From: Bacillota bacterium
Lineage (GTDB): Bacteria; Bacillota; Clostridia; Lachnospirales; Lachnospiraceae
Length of the DNA stretch: 40,026 nt
Assembly: GCA_023436065.1 (NCBI GenBank)
Contig: JAEZKU010000053.1
Span: 1 to 40,026 of the forward strand
Direction: 5' to 3'
Both the position numbers and the translations under genes were made by a program. The notes under the pieces were generated by a model. That model made no database searches and was not told the origin of the DNA. It saw nothing but the letters and a program-made list of their open reading frames with translations. This document shows, piece after piece, positions 33,142-40,026 of the stretch (positions are counted from its first letter, which is position 1; every line of letters starts with the position of its first letter).

Positions 33142-33915
33142 TTATTGATTCGCCATTAAGAACTCCCTGATATGTACGGATAGTTTCTCAGGTACGATGA
33201 GCGGCATCAGATGTGCTACCTTTTTCATGATGAACAGCTTTGATCCCTTTATTTGAGAATGAAGATACCTTGAATATTCGGCAAGTGCCAGTATTTCCTT
33301 CTCTCCTGTAACAATCAGGGTCGGAAGCTTTACCTTCTTCACTTCATTTCTGATGTCAAATTTCTCAACAATCAAAAAGTCCTTGATCATCACTTTCTGC
33401 GATTTGATCATCTGAATAAAGCTTTTTAGGTAGAAGCGGATTGTCCTCGGATGAAGATAGGAACCGGAGCATCTGTATAAATACAGCTTATCCACTTTCC
33501 CCTGTCTGACCTTCTCCATAAATTTATCCCTCAATTCAATGTGGGCTCCGGAATTCAGAATGACTAACCGCTTCACCTCCGGTACCTCTCTCAGTGCAAG
33601 TGCTAAGCTGATACATCCCCCCATGGAGTGCCCGATACAGGTAATCTGTTCACCCAGTATCTTCTTCTCCGAATGTATGAAGCTCTCGATTGCCGTTGCA
33701 TAATCATCAACACTCTTAGGCTCTGCTCCACCTGATAGATTATGTCCCGGTAAATCCACTAAAACACATTTGTAATCCGGAAACTGCTCTGCCAGTGCTC
33801 TTAAGGCTTCCATATTACCGCCTGCACCGTGAATAAATAATAAGGTTAGTTCGCTATGCTCGTTACCGATTAAATCATAGCTGATTTTTGTTAAAGAGTT
33901 TTTGTAAATTGCCAA
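33142..33915 (-). CDS. Alpha/beta hydrolase
   Basis: 257 aa single-domain hydrolase. The nucleophile elbow is GHSMGG with Ser97. The oxyanion HGAGGN motif is at 29-34, DLPGHNLSG follows, an acid residue probably lies in VTGEKEIL, and the catalytic His is in KVAHLMPL. The sequence shows no signal peptide, so it should be cytoplasmic. The start is TTG at 33915, eight nucleotides after GGGAGG. Substrate unknown; the cap region (about 140-190) is basic and small. Confidence 0.9.
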   Translation of the reverse strand: MAIYKNSLTKISYDLIGNEHSELTLLFIHGAGGNMEALRALAEQFPDYKCVLVDLPGHNLSGGAEPKSVDDYATAIESFIHSEKKILGEQITCIGHSMGGCISLALALREVPEVKRLVILNSGAHIELRDKFMEKVRQGKVDKLYLYRCSGSYLHPRTIRFYLKSFIQMIKSQKVMIKDFLIVEKFDIRNEVKKVKLPTLIVTGEKEILALAEYSRYLHSQIKGSKLFIMKKVAHLMPLIVPEKLSVHIREFLMANQ

Positions 33916-34039
33916 AGTTATATCCTCCCATTCCTATTACTACTTCTTAAGCTCCCCTTGCTTATTGGCGAAGTAACCATGATTTTTCCATTTTAACATT
34001 TTGCTACTCAATATACAAATATATTCACAAATTTAATCA

Positions 34040-34076
34040 TTGCATATTACAACTATTCTATGTTACAATTGTTGTA
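34040..34076 (+). promoter_or_regulatory. Promoter and probable MarR operator
   Basis: TTGCAT (34040-34045), an 18-nt spacer and TACAAT (34064-34069). An inverted repeat TACAACTATT/AATTGTTGTA (34048-34057/34067-34076, one mismatch) spans the -10 region and ends at the SD. A dimeric MarR-type repressor bound here would block its own gene. Confidence 0.65.
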
Positions 34077-34089
34077 GGAGGAATGATAC

Positions 34090-34536
34090 ATGGATGAATT
34101 ATTAAAGGTCAAACAATTACGTGAAACCATACGACTCATGGAAAGAAAGCTTGGTGTTTTAGAGGATTGTAATGTTCCCTGTGGTGGAATTACAATAACT
34201 CAATGCCACGCATTAGTGGAAATCGGCCGTGTTAAGAGTATTTCATTAATTGAGCTTTCCGAATTACTTAACCTGGACAACAGTACCATGAGCCGAACAG
34301 TAAACAATCTTGTGAATAAAGGCTTGGTAGAACGTGAGCTTGATAAAAAAGACAGACGTTATGTAACTATTAAGCTATCGGAAAGCGGAAGCAATGCATT
34401 TAATACGATAGAAACAAATATGAATGAATTTTACTTGAAGGTGTATCAATCCATTCCTAATGATAAGCAGGAACAGGTATTGGAAGGAATGCAGATTTTA
34501 CTGGAAGCAATCAGCCAGCATATCTATCCATGCTGA
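34090..34536 (+). CDS. MarR-family transcriptional regulator
   Basis: 148 aa with a central winged helix (SLIELSELLNLDNSTMSRTVNNLVNKGLVERELDKKDRRYV in pieces; the wing carries DKKDRR). Cys residues cluster in the N-terminal part (DCNVPCGGITITQCHALVEIG) and one ends the protein (YPC), which could make it redox- or metal(loid)-responsive. AGGAGG is eight nucleotides before the ATG. An inverted repeat lies over its promoter, so autoregulation is likely. The methyltransferase gene follows 90 nt later, probably in the same unit. Confidence 0.9.
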   Translation: MDELLKVKQLRETIRLMERKLGVLEDCNVPCGGITITQCHALVEIGRVKSISLIELSELLNLDNSTMSRTVNNLVNKGLVERELDKKDRRYVTIKLSESGSNAFNTIETNMNEFYLKVYQSIPNDKQEQVLEGMQILLEAISQHIYPC

Positions 34537-34626
34537 TTAGTAAATAAATTCTACTCCGCATTCATTGTTGAAGAATTATTTGTACTGAAAAGATATTACC
34601 TATCAATTATTATCAGGAGGTGTGTT

Positions 34627-35256
34627 ATGGGTTCGAAAGCTTATTTTGATAATGTCGCTACCCAATGGGATACGATGAGGAAAGGCTTTTTCTCGGAAAG
34701 CATCAGAGAAAAGGCATTTTCTGTTGTCAATATCGAACAAGGAAAGCTCTGCGCAGATATTGGTGCAGGCACAGGTTTTGTTACAGAAGGCATTATCAAT
34801 AAGGGTTTAAAGGTAATCGCTGTAGACCAATCCGAAGAAATGTTAAGTCAGATGAAGCAGAAATTCAAGGATTGTGATTTGATTGATTATCGTAGGGGGG
34901 ATGCCGAAAATCTTCCTATTGAAAAAAATACCGTTGATTTTGTTTTTGCCAATATGTATCTTCATCATGTAGAGGATCCTGCCTCTGCAATTAAAGAAAT
35001 GGTCAGAATCCTAAAACCCGGCGGAAAAATTGCAATAACGGATTTGGATGAACATAATTTTGAATTCTTAAAGACGGAACATTTCGATCGATGGATGGGA
35101 TTTAAACGTGAAGACGTTCACAATTGGCTGCTTCTAGCTGAACTGAAAAATGTTTTCGTTGATTGTGCAGGAGGTAACTGTTGTACAACATCGGAATGTG
35201 GTTGCGAGGATGCAAGTATCAGCATATTTGTAGCAACCGGAGAGAAATCTTATTAA
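34627..35256 (+). CDS. Class I SAM-dependent methyltransferase with cysteine-rich C-terminus
   Basis: 209 aa. SAM-binding motif I is ADIGAGTGF (about 39-47), followed by AVDQSEEML, RGDAENLPI and HHVEDPASAIKEMVRILKPGGKIAITD, a UbiE/COQ5-like class I fold. The C-terminus adds VDCAGGNCCTTSECGCEDAS, six cysteines within about 15 residues, followed by ISIFVATGEK. A metal or metalloid (arsenic-like) or thiol substrate is suggested by these cysteines and the MarR partner, but not shown. AGGAGGTG precedes the ATG. A terminator follows. Confidence 0.88.
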   Translation: MGSKAYFDNVATQWDTMRKGFFSESIREKAFSVVNIEQGKLCADIGAGTGFVTEGIINKGLKVIAVDQSEEMLSQMKQKFKDCDLIDYRRGDAENLPIEKNTVDFVFANMYLHHVEDPASAIKEMVRILKPGGKIAITDLDEHNFEFLKTEHFDRWMGFKREDVHNWLLLAELKNVFVDCAGGNCCTTSECGCEDASISIFVATGEKSY

Positions 35257-35311
35257 GATCCCTCTCCTCCTTAGATGATAAATATATTTTTCAGTGATAT
35301 AACTATTTCGT

Positions 35312-35353
35312 AAAAAGTCCATGGGTTTCTAAATTGAAATCCATGGACTTTTT
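35312..35353. terminator. Bidirectional terminator after the methyltransferase
   Basis: AAAAAGTCCATGGGTTTC pairs with GAAATCCATGGACTTTTT (one mismatch) around a short loop, with A and T runs at either end. It serves both the methyltransferase and the convergent gene ending at 35413. Confidence 0.9.
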
Positions 35354-35361
35354 ACAGCTAT

Positions 35362-35388
35362 TGTACAGAAATAATAAGGTTGTGAACT
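35362..35388 (+). repeat. Repeat copy 1 of the TGTACAGAAATAATAA family
   Basis: TGTACAGAAATAATAA plus GGT plus TGTGAACT. It matches the 27-nt copy at 39191-39217 except at two positions in the middle, and lies in the same orientation. Confidence 0.75.
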
Positions 35389-35412
35389 ACGTTTTTTACT
35401 TAATTAAGGCTT

Positions 35413-36366
35413 TTAGATTTGTCCAAGTGTCTTCAAGCATAAATATGTCAAATAAGGTGATGGATTTTTCTTTTGTCCAAAATCCCAACCGTTAAGTTTC
35501 TGATAAACGGATTCTGGTGTGAAAAATCCATCCGCTCCCTGTTTACTACGAATAATTGATAGCATTTCTAAATAACGTTTGTCATTCTTTACACTTTTAC
35601 ATTTACTTAGTACATTAACAACACTCACTATATCATACCATATACTTGGAGCTTTCAATTTTCGGAAATCTGTGCCCATATAAAACATATAAGGATGCTT
35701 ATCAATGCTGTTTTCCCACAATACCAATAAATTATCAGCTAATTTATTGATGGTATCGTTATGTATAGATTCAGGTACATTCAAGAGTAAATTCAACATA
35801 ATAAGTGTTGCATAAGGACAGCAGTCATCTTTTCGACCCGGTCCTCTGAATTTACCAAGTTCACTTGAAACCACACACGGAAAGCCATTATTATCATATA
35901 ATGAGCTAAGAAAATCTACACCCTTTTTTATGTGGTTTTCGTAATCCACGCCCGCTTTTATAAGAGCAAGAAGCAGTAATGGGGCATCGCATAAACACCA
36001 GCCAAAGGTATCTTCTCCGCTTCCTCCAAAATGCTTTGGTATATTCGTTCGTGATTGGTATACACCATCATTATCTTTATGCTTCATAATTTCGTTTATG
36101 GCTATCTGAATCTCCGGAACGGAACAATCTAATCCGATATCCAATAAGAAAATTAATTTGTATATCGGTAACATGGGATTCTTATGATTAGTTACTAAAG
36201 TTTTATGATAATCCGTAATATCGCATAAGTAAGCTTTTATTTTATCATTTTTTATAACTGCATTTTTTAATTCAACTATGTCTTCCTTCTTCTCATTTAA
36301 AACAAGTAATCGTATCGCATACTGCAACCACTCTTCACTTTTATCTAATAATTGATTGATTAACAT
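35413..36366 (-). CDS. Alpha-alpha-barrel protein of prenyltransferase/terpene-cyclase-like fold
   Basis: 317 aa, no signal peptide. It is helical with repeated inner-helix motifs: LPIYKLIFLLDIG, DTFGWCLCDAPLLLLALIKAG, NNGFPCVVSS, DDCCPYATLIMLNLLL, and near the end SPYLTYLCLKTLG. Together with 'D.DGVY' and 'DGFF' turns this is the alpha-6/alpha-6 barrel repeat seen in prenyltransferases and squalene-cyclase-like proteins. No DXDD cyclase motif is evident, so catalysis is doubtful. GGAGAG precedes ATG 36366. Its neighbours give no pathway. The flanks carry related repeats. Function unknown. Confidence 0.7.
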   Translation of the reverse strand: MLINQLLDKSEEWLQYAIRLLVLNEKKEDIVELKNAVIKNDKIKAYLCDITDYHKTLVTNHKNPMLPIYKLIFLLDIGLDCSVPEIQIAINEIMKHKDNDGVYQSRTNIPKHFGGSGEDTFGWCLCDAPLLLLALIKAGVDYENHIKKGVDFLSSLYDNNGFPCVVSSELGKFRGPGRKDDCCPYATLIMLNLLLNVPESIHNDTINKLADNLLVLWENSIDKHPYMFYMGTDFRKLKAPSIWYDIVSVVNVLSKCKSVKNDKRYLEMLSIIRSKQGADGFFTPESVYQKLNGWDFGQKKNPSPYLTYLCLKTLGQI

Positions 36367-36468
36367 AGCTCTCTCCTGACCATATTAAATATCAATATTT
36401 AATAGAATTTATCAAATATCATAGTATACAGTGATTTCTATTAATTAACTGAATGATTGCATACTTTA

Positions 36469-36507
36469 AGGAGGCTGTCAACCTAAAGTCGACAGCCTCC
36501 GTTTTTT
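36469..36507 (+). terminator. Orphan plus-strand terminator
   Basis: GGAGGCTGTC/GACAGCCTCC forms a 10-bp stem with an 11-nt loop, followed by GTTTTTT. No plus-strand gene ends here; the last one ended at 35256 with its own terminator. Confidence 0.75.
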
Positions 36508-36790
36508 ATCTCCCAACCTGATTGATGGTAAAAGCTAACTGCGTCCACAATTTTCTCTTTATTCGGTGTTATTAAATCAACAGTAGAATAGAAATATTAG
36601 GTAAATTTGAGATTTTTTAGAGAATTTATCTATATACTGTATCTATCAATTTAGATTGGAGCAATGAGATAAGAGTAAGTATGGTTACATGGATAAAACT
36701 TATTCGAGTATATGTACTTCAACGAAATATGTCGTAGTTCCAGGACATTGAGCCCTGTGACCACGAGTTTTATAAAAGGAGGATAGCGCA
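36508..36790. other. AT-rich leader of the lipoprotein gene
   Basis: With the orphan terminator it makes up the 424-nt gap between 36366 and 36791. It ends in a good AAAGGAGG SD. I see no clear promoter hexamer pair; TATACT at 36634-36639 is a possible -10 without a well-spaced -35. No ORF or known RNA is seen. Confidence 0.4.
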
Positions 36791-39085
36791 ATGAAAAAAA
36801 TTCTTACATGGGTATGCATTTTAGCATTCATTACATCGTTAGCTGGTTGTAGCAAAGATAATAACAATAAGCATGACGCGATTTCTATTGATACGAATAA
36901 TGAAATCAACGTTTCTGTCCCTATCACAGGCGAAGGCAGTTATGTAGAACACGAGGTGGTACAACCCGAGATGCAACAAGGGGAACGTACCTTTGGATAT
37001 AGAGTGAATAGCAATCATCAGTACGAAATATATACTTACGTGAGGGAAATAGATAAAACCTGCAATAAGGTATATCGCTATATATTAGACGGGGATAGAT
37101 ATCAGAAATCTTCGCTGGAATGGGCAGAAAATGCATGTAAAGAATTGAACGCTGTTCCACGTCATTTTGGTTATAGTGAAGATGGCAATGACTATATTAT
37201 ATTTATTAAGAATACGACAGTAGATGGTAAAACTACTCAAAGTTGTATGCTATTAACGAATGAAGGTACCAAAGGGTATCGTGATATTTCTCTTCCTTCG
37301 TGGAAGGATGGAACTAATATGATGCCAAACTTTAGTGGTTCCTATATTAATATTGTAAGGGTAACAAAAGATCAAATTATGTGTTTTAGAGATCTATCAC
37401 GAAGGGAACTTCAGTTTTATGATCTAAAAAGCGAAAAAATGGTTGATTATGATGTTCGTTTAGATGCCGGTCCCGGTGATGTGATTCTAAGGAATAATGT
37501 ATTATATTTTTCAAGCTATGATGAAACTGAACTAAAAATTTTTGATATGGATCAAGGTACGTTAAAAACCATACCATTTCCTTCATCACCTACATTTTTT
37601 TTATCAAAACATATTGAAGTAGGACCGGAGAATGAAGTTCTATTCTTAGATGAAAAGGGGATCAAGATACTAAAAGACGAAATCGGTACCTGGGAGACGC
37701 TTGTTGATGGAAGTCAAAATACTATGTCTACGCCAAGTTACAGCCCGTTATCTCTTGTGGCAATGCCGGGATCGGTAACAACATATTATGTTGTGTATAG
37801 CAGTGATTATGAAGGAATGAATGACCTGGTTGTAAAATATGAACCTAATAAGGATGGAGCTATCACTTATGAAAAAGAACTTACAATATGTTCACTCTAT
37901 GAGAATGCATCCATAAGAGAGGCAATTTCTCATTACCGCAGAAAGTATCCTGAGATAAAGATGAATTACAATGTATTGATGGAAGGATCACATTCTTTAA
38001 CTGAAGAAGATATGATACGAACATTAAATACGGAATTACTTTCCGGTAAAGGCGCGGATATCATTATAATGGATGGTTTACCATTATCCGATTATATTGA
38101 AAAAGGTGTTTTTATGGATATCAGTGATATCTTTACAAAGAGTGACGGAGAAAGTATCCTGCTTAAGAATATAGCTGATTGCTATACGAGAAATGGGGAG
38201 ATATTCTGCATGCCGATGAGAGTTATTCTCCCCTATTATGCAATGCATGAAGATATCTTGTCCCACACAAAGACGGTAAAAGCTTTGGCTGCATATTGTA
38301 ATGGTAAAGAATTAAAATTAATGGAACATTATAGGTTTGATAAACTTGCCCGATTTTTCCTCATCAGTTACTCCAATGAAATCTTTGCGGCGGATGGCCA
38401 AATTGATAGAGAAGGTCTTTCTTCCTTCTTAAGTAGTATCGACATCATCGCTAAGCAGATTGGTTCAGATGCTAAAGCAAATGGTGGGTATTTAGAGGAA
38501 AACGACCTAAATGCCAGGTTGATGGATCTTTATTTAGGATATCCCGATGTCCTAATGTGGGAAAATTATACGATGCTTTCCACGGATACAATTTTATCTA
38601 ATTATGATTATTTACATTTGATTGCTATATTGAACCATATCAAAGGTACTTTTGGTCCAATCAACGGCACATTTTATCCAAATGGAATTGTTGGAATCAA
38701 TCAAAAGACAAAAGAGCCGGAATTAGCCAGAGATTTTGTGAGTAGCCTATTCGCTGAAACTATGCAATCTCTGGATCTATGGGATGGTTTTCCTGTAATT
38801 GAAAACGTCTTAAACAACTGGATGAAACCTGATTATACTCGTAGTGCTGATAGTTATTGGACACAAGACTTTGTAATGGAAGAAATTCCGTTTCAAGGAT
38901 TAACAGAAGACAATATACGAAACATAGTTACTATGGTAAAATCATTAACTCGACCAGCATATACGGATGAAAACGGCTGTACTATGATCGTGGAAGGTGC
39001 AGTATCTTATTTAAAAGGCGAAATAACGTTGGAACAGGCCGTTGATGAAATCAGTCAAAAAGTTAATCTGTATCAAATCGAATAG
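36791..39085 (+). CDS. Lipoprotein fusing a propeller-like domain to a family-1 solute-binding domain
   Basis: 764 aa. The lipoprotein signal ends in LAGC (Cys20). Residues about 45-370 are a series of beta repeats (FYDLKSEKMVDY, LKIFDMDQGTLKTI, NEVLFLDEKGIKIL) like a beta-propeller. Residues about 375-745 resemble extracellular solute-binding proteins: LTICSLYENASIREAISHYRRKYPEIK, GKGADIIIMDGLPLSDYIEKGVFMDISDI, and GFPVIEN with a C-terminal helix. No permease or ATPase gene is adjacent, so it is an orphan binding protein or sensor. The ATG has AAAGGAGG. Codon use is AT-rich compared with the first 30 kb, suggesting acquired DNA. Confidence 0.85.
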   Translation: MKKILTWVCILAFITSLAGCSKDNNNKHDAISIDTNNEINVSVPITGEGSYVEHEVVQPEMQQGERTFGYRVNSNHQYEIYTYVREIDKTCNKVYRYILDGDRYQKSSLEWAENACKELNAVPRHFGYSEDGNDYIIFIKNTTVDGKTTQSCMLLTNEGTKGYRDISLPSWKDGTNMMPNFSGSYINIVRVTKDQIMCFRDLSRRELQFYDLKSEKMVDYDVRLDAGPGDVILRNNVLYFSSYDETELKIFDMDQGTLKTIPFPSSPTFFLSKHIEVGPENEVLFLDEKGIKILKDEIGTWETLVDGSQNTMSTPSYSPLSLVAMPGSVTTYYVVYSSDYEGMNDLVVKYEPNKDGAITYEKELTICSLYENASIREAISHYRRKYPEIKMNYNVLMEGSHSLTEEDMIRTLNTELLSGKGADIIIMDGLPLSDYIEKGVFMDISDIFTKSDGESILLKNIADCYTRNGEIFCMPMRVILPYYAMHEDILSHTKTVKALAAYCNGKELKLMEHYRFDKLARFFLISYSNEIFAADGQIDREGLSSFLSSIDIIAKQIGSDAKANGGYLEENDLNARLMDLYLGYPDVLMWENYTMLSTDTILSNYDYLHLIAILNHIKGTFGPINGTFYPNGIVGINQKTKEPELARDFVSSLFAETMQSLDLWDGFPVIENVLNNWMKPDYTRSADSYWTQDFVMEEIPFQGLTEDNIRNIVTMVKSLTRPAYTDENGCTMIVEGAVSYLKGEITLEQAVDEISQKVNLYQIE

Positions 39086-39126
39086 AACTTAAAACCTTAT
39101 CAACCATTATTCACTTCAATTGAAGA

Positions 39127-39161
39127 GCAGAGAGATACTAATAGTATCTCTCTGCTTATTT
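39127..39161 (+). terminator. Terminator of the lipoprotein gene
   Basis: GCAGAGAGATACT/AGTATCTCTCTGC forms a perfect 13-bp stem with loop AAT, followed by TTATTT. Confidence 0.85.
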
Positions 39162-39697
39162 AAACACCGGATGATAGTAACTCAAACAACTGTACAGAAA
39201 TAATAAAGATGTGAACTGATTATTCAGGTAACCTCATTAAGCAGGTGTGACTATTAGCTATAGATAAAAAAAAGATATGAACTATGTTCTACATTTGTTA
39301 TATGCTTCTTTTCAAATTCAATAAATGCAAATAATAAAGTTATGAACTAAGATTAAAATCGCTTTACTATAATTCTCGGCCCTTTTATATAGATTTACTA
39401 TCTTTATTTTCCATAAAACAAATAATTTATTTCTTTAGGACATCATATGACTTACGGGTACTTTATAATTTATGAAAAGATATAAACGACATTTCATAAG
39501 TCAAATAAACAGAAAGGAAGAAAGTTGAGAAAGAAGAGAATTTTCTTTCACGACTTCACTAAAGGCTGTCATTTACAATGATAATTTTCTAAGACAGCTT
39601 TTCGCAAATAATGCTGAGAAGGGAGAGGTTTAAAAAGTAGTGCTCTTTTTTGTTTATATAATTTATATCATAAAAAAACAAAGGAAGGAGATCAAAT
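39162..39697. other. 535-nt AT-rich intergenic region with repeat copies
   Basis: It contains three spaced copies of an AATAATAAAG-N-TGAACT-type repeat (39191, 39263 and 39326 regions), then AT-rich sequence with a weak GCTGTC/GACAGC hairpin (39564-39600). The only coding signal is the SD of the next gene. No RNA gene is recognised. Confidence 0.45.
39191..39349 (+). repeat. Three spaced copies of an AT-rich repeat, 65-66 nt apart
   Basis: Copy A is TGTACAGAAATAATAAAGATG with TGAACT (39191-39217), copy B is AAAAAAAAGATATGAACTA (39266-39284), and copy C is AAATAATAAAGTTATGAACTA (39329-39349). The shared AAAG is at 39205, 39271 and 39336, so the period is about 65. Copy A is nearly identical to the copy at 35362. 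Confidence 0.65.
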
Positions 39698-39937
39698 ATG
39701 CCATATTACTTAATTAATACCGAGAAAACCGATGGACGTTATAATGAAGTACATACTACTACGTGCAATCACCTCCCGTCGATCTATAATCGTAAAGATC
39801 TTGGTTGGCATGCTAATGCAAAAGATGCAGTAGCTTATGCAAAAAATTTGGGATATTTATACGCAGATGGCTGCTTCTATTGTTGTCCAGAAGCAAATCG
39901 GGGAGCATCCCAAAGTTTGTGTAAACCTTCAAACTGA
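39698..39937 (+). CDS. Small Cys/His-rich hypothetical protein
   Basis: 79 aa beginning MPYYLINTEKTDGRYNEVHT and containing TTTCNHLP, LGWHANAKDAVAYAKNLGY and DGCFYCCPEA. The spacing of C/H residues (C-N-H and C-F-Y-C-C) looks like a small metal-binding fold. I recall similar short proteins (an N-terminal Y-x-V/I-N-T, EVH..GC..LP, then LG......A...AK, then GC.YC), but know no function. AAGGAG is seven nucleotides before the ATG. It lies directly upstream of a partial gene that may be a transposase. Confidence 0.7.
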   Translation: MPYYLINTEKTDGRYNEVHTTTCNHLPSIYNRKDLGWHANAKDAVAYAKNLGYLYADGCFYCCPEANRGASQSLCKPSN

Positions 39938-39942
39938 TGTAA

Positions 39943-39977
39943 AATAAAATTACTCAGTTTGGAGGTTTTATTTTATG
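39943..39977 (+). promoter_or_regulatory. Hairpin enclosing the SD and start codon of the next gene
   Basis: TAAAATAAAA (39943-39952) pairs perfectly with TTTTATTTTA (39966-39975), the latter reaching the first base of the ATG at 39975. The GGAGG SD (39961-39965) is in the loop. Such a structure could limit translation from read-through transcripts. Confidence 0.55.
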
Positions 39978-40026
39978 GCAAAGAGAAGAAGGGACGAATC
40001 TCCCGAAAGACAGGCACTACGTGAAA
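39975..40026 (+). CDS. Partial gene, possibly an insertion-sequence transposase
   Basis: Only the first 17 codons are in the window (MAKRRRDESPERQALRE). GGAGG lies nine nucleotides before the ATG. The basic start with a following ERQAL stretch reminds me of IS256-like transposases of Clostridia, but 17 residues cannot decide. The hairpin over its start is consistent with an IS element. The end lies beyond the window. Confidence 0.4.
   Translation, partial: MAKRRRDESPERQALRE

Noticed and set aside
39191..39349. CRISPR array
   Set aside because: Only three imperfect, AT-rich copies with no conserved palindrome and no cas genes; the spacing is suggestive, but the repeats are too diverged.

Overview
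The window looks like a chromosomal segment of an anaerobic, spore-forming-type Clostridia, most likely Lachnospiraceae. The reasons are the short (477 aa) archaeal/eukaryotic-type prolyl-tRNA synthetase under a T-box, a large Firmicutes-type SRP RNA beside tadA, a TM1266-type iron-only hydrogenase regulator, a radical-SAM NrdG-type activase, a YtvI/AI-2E membrane protein, frequent TTG starts behind strong Shine-Dalgarno (SD) sequences, and moderate-to-low GC. No species is claimed.

Region 1-10,200 is almost entirely on the minus strand. It holds a MerR regulator, T-box-controlled proS, an AI-2E/YtvI permease, a P-loop nucleotide-kinase-like protein with a ParB-like tail, a substrate-binding protein/permease/ATPase transporter led by a TM1266-family regulator, and an OmpR-type two-component system. 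Two 5' leaders here (4596-4817 and 7670-7841) are strongly structured and match no RNA family I recognise.

Region 10,200-25,970 mixes housekeeping and poorly described genes. It has SAM-riboswitch-controlled metK divergent from an HD-GYP gene, murA, an SbsA-like Ig protein, a TPR plus AAA+ (SpoVK/CbbX-like, degenerate) protein, a 783-aa protein with a cyclic-nucleotide-binding-like N-terminus, a dCache-type chemoreceptor, the SRP RNA, tadA, an NrdG-like activase, a GNAT acetyltransferase and a Lachnospiraceae-type hypothetical. Between the TPR-AAA gene and the 783-aa gene lies an apparently independent short transcript: a perfect TTGACA-N17-TATAAT promoter followed about 200 nt later by a strong terminator, with no recognised gene.

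Region 26,000-34,000 carries a secreted hypothetical, carB, rsmA (ksgA), a TatD nuclease and an alpha/beta hydrolase, all on the minus strand. From 34,000 the character changes to AT-rich accessory DNA: a MarR regulator with a cysteine-rich methyltransferase, an alpha-alpha-barrel (prenyltransferase-like) protein, an orphan propeller/solute-binding lipoprotein, a set of related direct repeats, a small Cys/His-rich protein, and the first 17 codons of a gene that may be an insertion-sequence transposase.

The best candidates for something new are the 17.1-17.3 kb small transcript, the two structured leaders, the kinase/ParB-like fusion, the MarR/cysteine-rich methyltransferase pair, and the repeats that bracket 35.4-39.2 kb. 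All assignments come from reading the sequence; no database search was run.
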